A stretch of 64,000 nucleotides of DNA from Nymphalis io (Eukaryota > Arthropoda > Insecta > Lepidoptera > Nymphalidae): NCBI RefSeq assembly GCF_905147045.1, contig NC_065888.1, positions 11,351,001 through 11,415,000 on the forward strand. Direction: 5' to 3'. Position 1 is the first letter of the stretch; the number at the start of each line of letters is the position of its first letter. The translations under genes were made by a program, and so were the position numbers. Below are positions 36,996 to 48,375 of this stretch, one piece after another. The notes under the pieces are model-generated. The model worked only from the letters and a program-made list of their open reading frames with translations, was not told where the DNA came from and ran no database searches.

Positions 36996-38261
36996 GTGGT
37001 ACTATTTATCCGAGATGGCGGCGCGAGCAGTGTACAAGCTCTACTAATCTACCAAACTATATTAGCTTATATATATAATACAATTATGTTCTCCTTGACT
37101 TTTAGTATTGAAAATTTGTATGTTTTCAATGAATGGACTATATTACAATATTCAATTTACCGGATTAGAAACCAATATCGCCACATTTTTTCCCACAATA
37201 ATTTGTTGTGAACTGCTTGAAGGCGACGCATAATCTCAATGGCGGCTTGCTTTGATTGAACTCGCGAACATCGTGAAGATCCACATGTTCTATCCATTGC
37301 GCTATATTGGCAAAGATAAAGTATTTAAAAAAGTATAAAAATATGCATGTATTTCTGATAAAGTCTTTTCATCTCTTTTTTCTATTCCGATTTATAACAT
37401 GAAATGTAATAAAACTCCGGGTTTATTGAGTACATTAACTTTTAATTCGACAGACAGTTCAGCACTTCTTATTTTCTTTGTACAATGAATAGCGGTTTTA
37501 GTTTTTCTATGAAAATAATGAAACCTCATCAGACGTACTGAATGTCATCGTATTTACATTCTCAACGTGTTGGTACATTCATATTCCTTTATGACAATTA
37601 AGTATCTCAGGTTTAATTTTACATCTCGCTATATATTCTCAACTCATTGTAAACCATAATGGAATCTTCAAATTCGATAAAAAATACCCGTATTTCAAAC
37701 AAAATCTAACATTATCTTAAAATAAAGATGTTATAAAACGACACTGGAATTTTGAATAATTTTGTACATAGGGCTAAGTGATTTGCCATCTGATCGAATG
37801 TGGTATTGATGACATTTTGGTAAAATTACTTCGTATTACTTTATTAAGCAATGACCATATCAAATACAATCAATCGATTAAGATCAATAAGTTAACACTT
37901 AATGTCATTAGCATTTTTCGTAAATCAATATTAGACTTTGGATGAAAACAATATGAAAGGATATATTACAAAGAAAAAATAAGACATCAGTTATAACAAT
38001 ATTTACAAAGATGGCATGCAATATGATGCTAGGATCTGACACGTGTCTCACTTTTTTCTTTTAGAAACGTGGAATTAATATAAATAATTTAATTGAATGA
38101 TTTTTACACACTACATTAAATTTTAATTCTATTACCAAATATTTAAATCGAATGAATGAATGAACAGTACAGATGACACACTAAGCGATCCTTTAGAGAT
38201 CCAGCTCGTTAAAGATAAGATACATCCAAGAATCCATAAATAATATAAAATTATCACAATG

Positions 38262-38267
38262 TTTATT
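38262..38267 (-). terminator. Poly(A) signal candidate of Topors
   Basis: AATAAA on the minus strand, only 16 bases beyond the Topors stop codon. This predicts a very short 3' UTR if used. Confidence 0.45.
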
Positions 38268-38283
38268 TATGTTTTTGAGATAT

Positions 38284-41200
38284 TTACAGCGAAGAGAATG
38301 CGTTTGCTATAGAAAGATTTAGGGGTAGATCGTCATCGGAATCTGAGTTATCCGTGACCATTCCGTGTCTGCTGCTTTCCGTCGACCGGTTTATATCATC
38401 CCGTTTCGGTCCCGAGTCCATCGAGTCTGTATTCAAACTTTGATACGGCGAATATTTTGAACTACCACTCGATTCACTCGAGGTTTTTTGATTACTAATT
38501 ACGTTAACAACACTCCTCAGTCTTTTGCTCTCGCGGCTTAATCTGCGACGGTTTACATTATTTTCTAACTTACGTTTATTATTCCTAGACGTTCCACTGG
38601 TGCTGGGCTGGTCTAGATTCGGCTGCGGCGGCTCCTCGCACGCTGAGGCGGAAACCGCCTCGCTAGACTTCTTCGAGGACTTGACGCCTTTTCCGGAGTG
38701 GGACTTACGTTTACCACGCTTCTCTCGCACGGGCAGATTGTTAGAGGATTTCTTAGTTTTGCGATGGGAAAGATATTTCTCTTTTCTTCTATTTCTCTCC
38801 GCGTACCCGAGTCTCCTCCGAGTCTTCTTCCTTTTGTTCTCGGTCTTGGAACAGTCGGTATCGGTGGAGGGGTGAGAGGAGACTGACGTGAAGGGGGAGG
38901 TACTGGACATGTAGGACGAGGAAGAGCAGCGGTCGTCCCCGGTGGGCGTGGTGCGGCGCGTGTCGGCCGTGCTGGCCGAGTGCGCGGAGCCGAGGCGGCG
39001 GCGCGTGCGCGGCGGCGACGGCGACGGCGTGTAGTTGCTGTCGCTGTCGGAGTCGGGCACCTGGCGCTTGAGCGTGAGCTTCACGAGCGGCGCGGGCCGC
39101 CCGTCCGGGGCGTCGCTCGGCGTCTCGGCGGGCGGGTTCTCCTGGACGATCACGTCGCTGTCCGAGCCCAGGAGGTCGACGACCTCCGGCGTCCGGTCCT
39201 GGGGCGGCTTTATGTACCCGACCACCATGACCTCCGATGAGTCGTCGTCCGTATCGGACTGAGATATGGTTTCGATAGGAATTACGTTGTCGGCGGTCGG
39301 TTCGGGAATATAGTTTTGCGGGTAGACGGGGGCCGGCACGCGGGCCGGAGCGGGCACTCGGGACGGGCCGGGTGGCGGGTCGACCGGCTCGGAACTCGAG
39401 ATCATAACGATGTCGGAATCAACGCTCGCCTCGGACTCCGAGCTCGATATTACCTCGTTGACCATCGTGGACACCCTGGTGTCCGTGGTGTATTGTACGT
39501 TGCGATCGTAGCCGGTCATGTCGTAGGGCGTGGAAGCGAAGCAGTATAACTCGTGTAGAAAATGTTCAGTTCTATCTCCAAAATATCTCTGCAAAGTCTC
39601 TCTGAACTCGGGTGAGTTGATGTGGTACTGAGGGAGTAATTCTAAAATTCGTGCAATGACATAGGAAATGTGTCCAATGTTTTCATTTAATAAATAATGT
39701 AGTTCTCTATTCAGCCATGGTACAAGCCGATGCATTTGAGAATCGTTGTACCTACAAAATGAAATTAATCTAATAAGTATTTATAGATCAAATCATCTCT
39801 GTATACATTACATGAAATAAAAAGATGTGTCATTCACCTGTAAAATTCAGGCGAACAGTCTCTAAACCTGCCGGTGAAGTCGGGCAACGGTCTAGCCCAC
39901 AGGTTGTAACGGTACACAGTGCGACGGAAGGAGGCAGGTGATCGGCGGCGGTGTGCGGGCGGGGGAAACACATCCGCCATCATAGGATAGTGGAGCAACA
40001 GCTGCTGGATGGCAATCGTCTCCCGCCGCGGCAGAGTCAGCGTCGTCCTAGGCAATTAAATATCATCAAATGAATGCTTCATATTCTACTCTACCATAAA
40101 AAAAAAATATTTAATAGAAAAAAGGAATTAACTTATTAAACGAAGAGATAATCACACTTTTTCTTAAACAATGAGAGCCTGTCACAACCAATGTGTTACT
40201 GTGTTTTTTACACAGTTCTTATATATTCGCGATTGGATCATTCTGTCCAAGTTTTGTTCGAGTGTGGTCAATTTTAAAGAACAATTCATTTTAAAAGCTC
40301 GATTCATTCGAAAAACGTTTAATGATTCTTTTGAACACATTTTATTCTCTCATTGGTGATTTGGTAACCAACCACACTTGACAACAATATTCAAGTTTAC
40401 TTCATACCAAGCTATTGTATAAATGCCTTTTTGAAATCCTTAGAGTATTTTAAGATAAAGCAAAGTAATTTAAAAGAAGCTGTCATTATACAATTAACAT
40501 GTACAAAGAGCTTATTACTAAACAGTATTCCCTTAAACAAGGGATAGCTGTGATGCAACAAGATAAGAATTATGTTACACAAAAAGAAGTAATATTTAAT
40601 TATCTGTATTTTGAAAGGGGCTCATTGCAGACTTGTAATTAGGATATTATAATATTTTTTTTAACTTTTTCTGTCACAGATTTTAAATAATCTATTATTA
40701 TATATGACAAAGATTTTACCTGTATCTAAATCTTCTAGTAGCTGTTGCAAGATTGTCAATTTCAATTCTTTCAGCAATTTCATCAGTCTGCCTTTGTTCC
40801 ACCATGTATTCTTCATACTGATGGTTTGATCGGACATTGTGAATAATTGATCTGAAGTTTTGCTTACACAGGGGACATTCTGCTTTAACCTGAAATAATA
40901 TTGCAATTATAAATAAAGATTAGGTCTTTTGCTTTTAGGAACCAACAGGGAATTAAAATGACATGAAAACAATTTCCACCACAAGCATTTAGTGTCATGC
41001 ATGTTCAGATATTTATAGATAAATTATCTATAAATATCAAAATAGTTATAATTAAATAACTACAACTTATAATATGAATAATGACTTACTTTACTCCAGG
41101 TGAGTAAGCATTTGAAGCAAAACTGATGGAGACAAGAATCGGTAAATGACTTGTTACGACACGTTCCGAGGCATATTGCACACTTTGGTGGTGGTGAACT

Positions 41201-41296
41201 TCTACCACCCTCATGTTGAGGACTGCTATCATCACTTTTAACACTACTAGGATTGGCACCAGAACTGTCATCTTGAGCTGTTGACAGTGTATCCAT
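38284..41296 (-). CDS. Topors: E3 ubiquitin/SUMO ligase Topors (4 exons, 684 aa)
   Basis: Nuclear RING ligase linked to topoisomerase I, p53 and, in Drosophila, insulator complexes. Exons in transcript order: 41090-41296, 40720-40889, 39838-40047, 38284-39751 (phases 0, 2, 2). The RING finger is C3HC4 with C39, C42, C55, H57, C60, C63, C74, C77, followed by the conserved FRSIIHNVRSNHQYEEY. The middle region around YRYNLWARPLPDFTGRFRDC and the block ending near YCFASTPYDMTGYDR is typical of the family. Downstream are four hydrophobic clusters in acidic, Ser-rich surroundings (IVMI 310-313, VMVV 370-373, VVDLL 386-390, VIVQ 396-399) that look like SUMO-interacting motifs. A Lys/Arg/Ser-rich stretch lies at about 502-558. 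The last exon holds 70% of the protein and is GC-rich in its middle. The start has a strong ACCATGG context. Confidence 0.93.
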
Positions 41297-42940
41297 GGTT
41301 GATAACACCTATCTATAATAAAATAATACCATTCATATGTTAATAAAAGTTGTCTACCATTTATTATCATATTATATTGAAATTTATACCTTTAAAATTT
41401 ATCTTTAAATCTCAATAAACAATTGCTGTTAGCAACAGTATCTGCTTTATAAATCCATTTTTCAGTTAAAAGCAACACACCAATTGAAATCTACTGTTAT
41501 CTAGAATACATGTATCATAATGTTTAATTATAGATTATTATAGTTATAGATGAAATTATGAAAATTTATTAAACTTTAAGACTGAGCGGTTGTTTAATTT
41601 TCAATGGTCCTTTAGCAATACATGTAGAATTTATTCTGAGAGCTATTTACATGTCTTCCCAAAAAACTGAGTTTTGGCCATCTTAAATTGACTTCGATTA
41701 ATCTATACTGATTCGATTTAGTAATCGAATAAAAATAACGTTATCACTCAAACACCAGGTAATAACTAATCAAAGCTGATGGCTGCTTTAATTCTCGTAA
41801 TTCTCCTCTGAACTTAAATTTGTCACCTACTGTGCCTCAAATCCTGACAAACAAGTCTAGAAAGGTACATTACAAATCAATGATTACCTTTTCATAAGGA
41901 CTAAATCACACCGAAATCAATACTTCAAAATTTTTACTTTTTAACATTTGCACTATGGCTGCAAAGCTCTATTTTACTGTAATGCAACGATTTTTATTTT
42001 ATTGTCGTAGTGCGTGATTCTGATGTACATGTATCTTGACAAGAAACATTATTGGGTGAACATACTCAAATATAAATAATAAATAAATCACTGATTGCCA
42101 TTACAAAAAAATAAAAATAATAAAAAAATATGGATTTTATATATTTTTGTAATTGGTATGAATTATTAAAAATTAACAACATAAGTTATTAAAACTTTAC
42201 AATGTCGATGAATGATATTTAAAATTACATTACTGTTACATTTAAAATGTAATTACTAAATTATTAAATTCTCATCTCTTGAATCCACGCAACAATTCAA
42301 ATTAATCACAAGTTCATTATTATGGTCATGATGTTAAAAATGTTTTTTTTATCTTCACTTCAAAAAGGAATGCTTTTTGGTAATCACTGCTTAAGATTAT
42401 GCCCCGTCTAGTGCAGCGCATATCATATAAAGGATAAATGAACAATTTAAGATAAAGGACATCCCCTTATTCTTCAATGCTTGAGGCCTATCCTCATACT
42501 TAGAGGAATAAGGGGATGTCCTTCAGACTGCTGATTTTGTACTTTGGCTTCGTCATACAGACTTTCCAGCACTTGAATGTATCGTCAATCACCGTTGTAA
42601 AATCTCTAAAACAGATTAGGTTTCGATAAGATCAAAAGCCTTTTATAGTCTACAAATATTATTTTCTTTATATTTATTTTAAGCTCGGTATATAGAAGTA
42701 AATTTTTTCTCATAAATATCTATCTTGCCGAGCTATATACATTATTATAATTTTTTTTTTTTTTTAGTGGTACATACTTTTTCAATTTATTTCTAAAATC
42801 AACTAAAATTAATAAAGTACCTAACATATCTTGTCATTTGTCACTGTCAAAAACTCTTATAAAGTAAATATCGAAACCAAAGGCATTTACGGAATAAATC
42901 TTTAGGAAAATTAGAGTTTTCTCTAAATAATCATAGGATA
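41297..42940. other. Divergent intergenic region between Topors and NDUFA5
   Basis: About 1.6 kb with no recognised exon. It must hold both promoters. It contains the strong hairpin at 42455-42523 and a T-run near 42750-42765. Nothing else is recognised. Confidence 0.45.
42455..42523. ncRNA. miRNA-precursor-like hairpin (unproven)
   Basis: The arm 42455-42472 is the exact reverse complement of 42506-42523. The stem extends inward to about 21 pairs with one G-U wobble. The apical part holds a second small stem (TGAGG with CCTCA). The overall size is 69 nt. It could be a pri-miRNA, an endo-siRNA hairpin or a tiny MITE; I recognise no known seed with certainty. Confidence 0.35.
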
Positions 42941-43554
42941 ATGGGGTTGCTTAAAAAGGTTTTAGCTTTTTACTTACTACCTGTAGATTCCCTTTCTGAA
43001 TTTAATGGTTATATAACAGCCATTAATTTCATTAAGTTGATTTTTTTTAAATTAGTAAAAATAGTCAAACTTTGGTAATTATTGCAAAATATGTTTTTAA
43101 TTGAAGTTTATAATCGTATATTCTAGACGACAGGCCTGGTGGGCATGGCTGTGGCACCTAACCCTCATCATACTTTAGGGTCACTATATGGCAAAATTCT
43201 CAGAACACTCCAAAAGATGCCCGAGTCATCAGTATATAGGAAATATACTGAACAGATTGTTAAAGAAAGAGCTGCTGTTTTAAAACAGGTAATTTTATTA
43301 CATTATTATCTGAAGACATTGTAATTTTATTGATGTAAATTGCGTCAATTAAAGCCTGATTTTTTTATAACTTTTAGACAAAAGACACATATGAAATTGA
43401 AACTAAAATAAACTGTGGTCAAGCCGAAGAACTTATTGTTCAAGCTGAAAATGAGTTAAATCTGGCACGTAAAATGTTAAACTGGAAACCATGGGAGCCA
43501 TTAGTTGCCAAGCCTCCAAAGAGTCAATGGGATTGGCCTCCAACTAAAGCTTAA
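42941..43554 (+). CDS. ND-13B: NADH dehydrogenase 1 alpha subcomplex subunit 5 (NDUFA5/ND-13B), 118 aa
   Basis: Accessory subunit of the matrix arm (Q module) of complex I. Exons are 42941-42958, 43127-43288 and 43378-43554, all phase 0 (357 nt). The first coding exon has just six codons (MGLLKK). Recognisable blocks are TTGLVGMAVAPNPHHTLGSL, LYGKILRTLQKMPESSVYRK, and the C-terminal NWKPWEPLVAKPPKSQWDWP. The ETC_C1_NDUFA5 helical domain fills most of the protein. There is no cleavable presequence, as in homologues. AATAAA lies at 43637-43642. The short first exon was chosen because its donor and phase fit and the N-terminus matches the family. Confidence 0.94.
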
Positions 43555-45862
43555 ACAAATGCATCAATAGGGGAATGAAATAAACATCTGTTCCATTATT
43601 ATTCATAGAATGTGATTATAGTTTTAATTTGTTTGAAATAAAGAGACAACAGTATAAATTAAATAACATTTTTATTCTGAACAACCTATAGAAACAAGAG
43701 TTTTCTTACTATGAATATATCATAGTATTGAATATTCATGTCAAATATATTTCACAGTACTAATCTGTAATACTGTTTTACTCATAAAAAGTGATAAAAA
43801 TATGAAAGAAAATTACATTAATATTTTAATGTCACATGGCAGCAAGTTTTTATATTTACAAGTGAATTATTTTTGCATAATTGCTTACAATTTTGTATAA
43901 TTATAACAATTCAATAAACTTGTGATCAATACAAGCAATGACTCTGTAAAGGTCTTATAGTTAATACAAATATCATCTCCAACACACACAATCATAACTT
44001 GAAATATTGAGTCTCATCACTTGAAAATCATCATAAAATATATCTTAGTAAATGAGCTTGGCAGTGAAAGTGATAACAAGAATTGATACTTGATATTGAT
44101 GCTTTTTTTATAAATGAAAACCCTGCATATTTAATATAGTAAAAATGTTTTTTTTTTTGTTACAATTATAAAAAACTTAATTTAATGTAATTTTTAATCA
44201 ACAGAGTTATTTTACAGTATTTTCAGGTGCAACAGTTATTTATATTACATTATTTCTTAGAAATTACAATAAGTTCACCTTAGTTTTTTAATTATTTTTT
44301 AAGGATAATTATAGTATATCAAGTTACATAAGTTTTTGATTGTAGTAGCAAAAATAAAACTATTAAATTAAAATGCATGCTATCCACTTAAAGCGTAAAT
44401 GTGAAACTCACTTTGGACCATTGTATAAAATTAAATATTTAAAAAATAAGCAGCAAAAACAAAAACACTTATGTGTATTGCTTTATTTATTCATTTGTAA
44501 ATGGATAAAAATGTTTTATGCTCTAAATAATTCATAACAAACTTATTGCTAAAGAGTTTTAAGGAAAAAAAATGTTCTGGATTTTACATGAGTAGATTTT
44601 TAAGACATACATATATGTATATTGAAGGTAAAGCAGGTTTTTGCAGTTAAATAAAGTATAGCTAAGATAATCTTATTGCAAAATAATATAAATAGATAAA
44701 AAATAAACTTTTTCCTATATTGTAGGTAATTCAAATATATATCAGCTGGTACACTTTTCTTAATTTGTTATGAAGCCAGTTACATTAAAAGTCTATTTAG
44801 CCAGAACATTTTAGTACATAAACATAATATATAAATGTTTATTTAGTTGACAGTGACACCACAAAACACAAAGTGTTTGAGTGGTGGGTTTTGTACCTTA
44901 ATAAATATGACTTAATACTAAAACTTAATTAATAAATAAATTACTGTTGCTTCAATGATTTACTTAAAAACACATTTGTTTTGACAATACAAGTCATAAA
45001 ATATACAAAATACTTAAGTGCCAATAGCACAATGGTTTACGAGCCATCTAGTGGTGTTAAAATCTCAGTATTGATCCTGATCCCCTGGCTATTGTTAAAT
45101 AGGAATTTTAGTATTTTCTTAAAAAAAGGCATTACTAATATTATTTTTAAGAACAAATAAAAAATTATCAACAGTTAATTGAATTGGAATCTCATTTAGG
45201 AAAAGATTAACATGTACTATTCTTTGGCATGTCACTGCAGTACCCAAAGATATTATTTACCCATAATTATTTTCTGTCTGTAAAATTAATGTTTTAAATA
45301 CGAGAGTATTTAAATAAATGATAAGTATGTCAGAAATGCGATAGCAAAATTTGGCACATTGCAAAAATAAATCAAGGAATGTACATTTATTAAAATAATC
45401 TAACCATTAAATTATTATCAATAACATGATAATAATTGACAAAAATATGATATAAATGATCCATACATTAAAATTCATCACATTTTTTTTTAACATTTAT
45501 ATAAATAGTTCAATTAATCTTTATATATTATGAGAAATACCCATTATCCTAATTTTGTTTATACTGCAGGACACATGTCATCTGCATGACAATATGAATG
45601 CTCCTATTTTGCCAACTCTTAAGATTTGTAAAAATTACAATGGTAACTCACTCATTTAAATGGTGTTAACTGTTCTTAAAAGTTACCAAACCATGAAAAA
45701 TAACTAACAACAAAATATAATATTACTGAGTTCTTCAATATACAAACTAAATGCTCAATATTTCTAAAAATAAATAACTTTATAAAAATTACTCATTCTA
45801 CAATACTTGCCTTTGAACTCTTTCAACTTAAAGAAATTTTAAAACAACCTTTACATCTTCAG
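43555..45862. other. Intergenic region between NDUFA5 and Tax1bp3 (convergent)
   Basis: AT-rich, about 2.3 kb. It should contain both 3' UTRs. A poly(A) signal for NDUFA5 lies at 43637-43642. A weak tRNA-like segment near 45018-45095 (AGCACAATGG, then a degraded box B-like stretch) may be an old SINE head. I see no coding exon. Confidence 0.4.
43637..43642 (+). terminator. Poly(A) signal candidate of NDUFA5
   Basis: AATAAA 83 bases after the NDUFA5 stop, a normal distance for a short housekeeping 3' UTR. Confidence 0.55.
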
Positions 45863-46650
45863 TTATGTAGATGTTACCCCTTTTCTAGCTACGAGTAGGT
45901 TAAGGACGGGGTGTTTTTTTATATAACTAACAGCTTTTTTATGTGTTACCATTGTGAAGTCATAGCCATTGCATTGTAAAATTTTGTCATGCATCCTTAG
46001 ACCTGCCTTTGCAGCAGGGCTTCCTTCGTGAACTTCCGTTACATAAATACCCTAAAACCAAAGACAATACTTATATAAATAAAAATTCATAATTATATTA
46101 TACAAATAAGAATTATTGATTTATTTTAATGCAATTAAAATAAATTAATATTTTTTAAATAAAATTTTTATACATGTAACTCTATATAATTGATTGATCA
46201 TGCTTATGATAAAACAGATTAAGAACAAACTTTAATAATACCAAAACACGAGTTATCAATAAAGGCTAATGATGCATACTTAAAATAACACAAATTATGA
46301 TTAAACATTTATTAATGTAATAATTCTATAAACATATATAGTAAATACTACTAGTCTTATTAATTATGTACTTACATTGTCCGTATAGCCCTGGGGACTC
46401 TTACGATAGTCTTGGTCAATACCACCGCCGATTTTGAACCCACATTTCATAACTTCTCGACCTTCTGCATCAACACCGGCTTCTTTTTGAAGGGTTATTG
46501 GAATCTGCGAGATGTTTAAACATATAAATTACCTACTTTTGAGAAAACAATAAAGAAAGAAACAAAACTAGAACTGGGAGTGGTCTCCAAACTAACACTA
46601 AGACATTCCATAGCCGTTCCGGCTTGGTGTTGAAAAGCCATTTTCGCCAT
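45863..46650 (-). CDS. Tax1bp3: Tax1-binding protein 3 (TIP-1) homologue, single PDZ domain, 123 aa
   Basis: A small protein that is little more than one PDZ domain. Mammalian TIP-1 binds C-terminal motifs and antagonises PDZ scaffolds. Exons in transcript order: 46597-46650, 46376-46504 and 45863-46051, all phase 0 (372 nt). The N-terminus is MAKMAFQHQAGTAMECLS. The PDZ domain spans about residues 19-113: CGFKIGGGIDQD carries the ligand-binding loop, followed by GIYVTEVHEGSPAAKAGL, KILQCNGYDFTMVTH and LNLLVARKG. The length matches the human protein of 124 aa. The exon 1 donor (GTTAGT) is the one that keeps phase 0. An internal ATG at codon 4 could also be used as the start. Confidence 0.9.
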
Positions 46651-46914
46651 GATTGCGGTTTAATATTGATTTATTTATAGTAAAATTTAACTATTTTTAA
46701 TTACAATATCCTTATGCTTTCGTATGACGTCTCAGAAAATGTTATAAAATGTATCAAATTATCAATCAGCGTTGAATATATCTTGACAGTATTTGACACA
46801 AGACAAGCAACCTGTACTTTGTACTCCACAGAGAACATAATCACTAAGCTTATACACTGCACACAGATAAGATTTAGTAAGTAGTTTTTGGCATTTTTAT
46901 TATTTTTAAATTTA

Positions 46915-47160
46915 AAGTAGGTAAGTAAATTACAAATAGGCCACCTGATGGTAAGTGGTCACCATCGCCCATAGGGATGATTCTGTAAGAAATATTAACC
47001 ATTCCTTAACATAATTGGGAACTAAAATGTTATGTTCCTTATGGCTGTAATACACTGCCTTACTTAGTCTTCAAGTTGAAACACAAAAGTATTTTTGTTT
47101 GGTGGTAAATATGACCGATGATACCTAAGAGCTTGCTGAAAAGCCTTAGCACCGAGTAAA
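46915..47160 (+). repeat. Family B repeat, degraded copy
   Basis: GGCCACCTGATGGTAAGTGG, TGTAAGAAATATTAACCATT and AACTAAAATGTTATGTTCCT keep the family order; later blocks are hard to follow, so the right end is approximate. Confidence 0.65.
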
Positions 47161-47609
47161 GAACGTTTTCCATACTTTTTATTAAAATCTATTGGAAATC
47201 CAAATTGTTTTTACTTTTAAGGAGATTTAAATTTAGTATGTTTGTTTTATATTTAGCTATTAAGACAATTATTACATTTTAATTGTAAAATTTATTAAGA
47301 TGTTATTTGTTTATAGTAGTTTACATTTTGAACAAATGGTAAACAATGATATTATACTTGTAAAAAGACTCAAATTCTGTCTATTTGTTTTTATCAGTTT
47401 TTGCCAAAAGTGCACTGATTGGTTGATTTGTGTAAAATTTTTGTACATAAGTGATAAACACGAGCTATTTTCTTTATTTCGTACTAGTTTAATTACGCTC
47501 TAGTTACGTAATATCTTTATTGGTCAATAAATAATGAACGATTATTTTTTATATTTAATAGTTATTTTTTTAAATTGTGTACCGAATATCTTAGGCTGGG
47601 AATTGGGAT

Positions 47610-47792
47610 TTTTTAACGCTGGAAAAACGCATTACGCGTTTCCCCCACGGGATCAATGGGCGTGTGTGGGGCTCGCCGATGTACAAGGCACCGAGTGCGC
47701 CCCGAACATCGGAATATCCACTAAAATACCAGCGGTACCCTATCCATCTTAACGAGGAGCGCCACGAGATTGCTTGCGCATGCTACCGTGAC
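47610..47792 (-). repeat. Family D retroposon with 14-bp target-site duplication
   Basis: Flanked by identical CTGGGAATTGGGAT at 47596-47609 and 47793-47806. The left end is T-rich, so the element is probably in reverse orientation with its A-rich tail at the left. Blocks such as GAGTGCGCCCCGAACATCGG, TCTTAACGAGGAGCGCCACG and CGCATGCTACCGTGA recur at 61438-61605. No protein is recognised; it could be a SINE or a LINE 3' end. Confidence 0.75.
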
Positions 47793-47866
47793 CTGGGAAT
47801 TGGGATAAGTTCACTTTTATACGACAAAAATATTTCAAGAGCTGCCAACTCTGTAAATATATTGTA

Positions 47867-48035
47867 CCGTACCGTACCGTAACAGCCTGTGAATGTCCCA
47901 CTGCTGGGCTAAAGGCCTCCTCTCCTCTTTTTGAGGAGAAGGTTTGGAGTTTATTCCACCACGCTGCTCCAATGCGGGTTGGTGGAATGCGGGTTCCACC
48001 AACCCGCATTGGAGCAGTGTGGTGGAATAAGCTCC
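47867..48035 (-). repeat. Family A SINE fragment with inverted, foldback end
   Basis: The left part is a reverse-oriented family A tail (ACCGT microsatellite, then GTAACAGCCTGTGAATGTCC). Its right 44 bases are then repeated in inverted orientation around TGCGGG, giving arms 47942-47985 and 47992-48035 with 42 of 44 matches. The whole is flanked by AAATATATTGTA at 47855-47866 and 48036-48047. Confidence 0.85.
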
Positions 48036-48375
48036 AAATATATTGTAGCGTAATTAAAATAATAACATTTTTAGTGTTTACAAATATTATTATTTATATT
48101 TTACATAGTAAAAATCAAATCTGTCAAATGAATTAAATAACAAAAATAATATATTGTTTTTTATCTCTGACTCTGATTATATGACACTTGACAGTGGTAG
48201 TGTACAAAATTGTCTATTAAATATTAAACGTCTGTTATGAACATTATTATAAAAACGCAAAAGTAAGATGAAGTATAAATCGATGAAATGAAAATAATAT
48301 AATGATGAATGGATTTTTTAATTGTAATTTGCAACAGACATATTTCTATCATTAACTTTAGTTTTTCTTTTAGCA

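Larger units (their letters stand above)
34797..38283. other. p38 3' UTR and convergent intergenic region
   Basis: No recognisable coding exon. The first 300 bases are the likely p38 3' UTR. A degraded family B copy lies at 36775-36995. Around 36290-36360, the minus strand carries a segment resembling old repeat tails (TTCAGACAGACTTTCGCATT). The remainder is AT-rich with nothing recognised. Confidence 0.45.
46651..48375. other. Divergent region between Tax1bp3 and NDUFAF2, rich in repeats
   Basis: Holds three repeat insertions: a degraded family B copy (46915-47160), a family D retroposon (47610-47792) and a foldback family A insertion (47867-48035). The rest is AT-rich without recognised coding sequence. 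A TTTTAG just before the NDUFAF2 ATG could be a 5' UTR acceptor. Confidence 0.5.

Noticed and set aside
38525..39549. Several plus-strand frames of 60-116 codons
   Set aside because: Shadows of the long GC-rich last exon of Topors on the minus strand.
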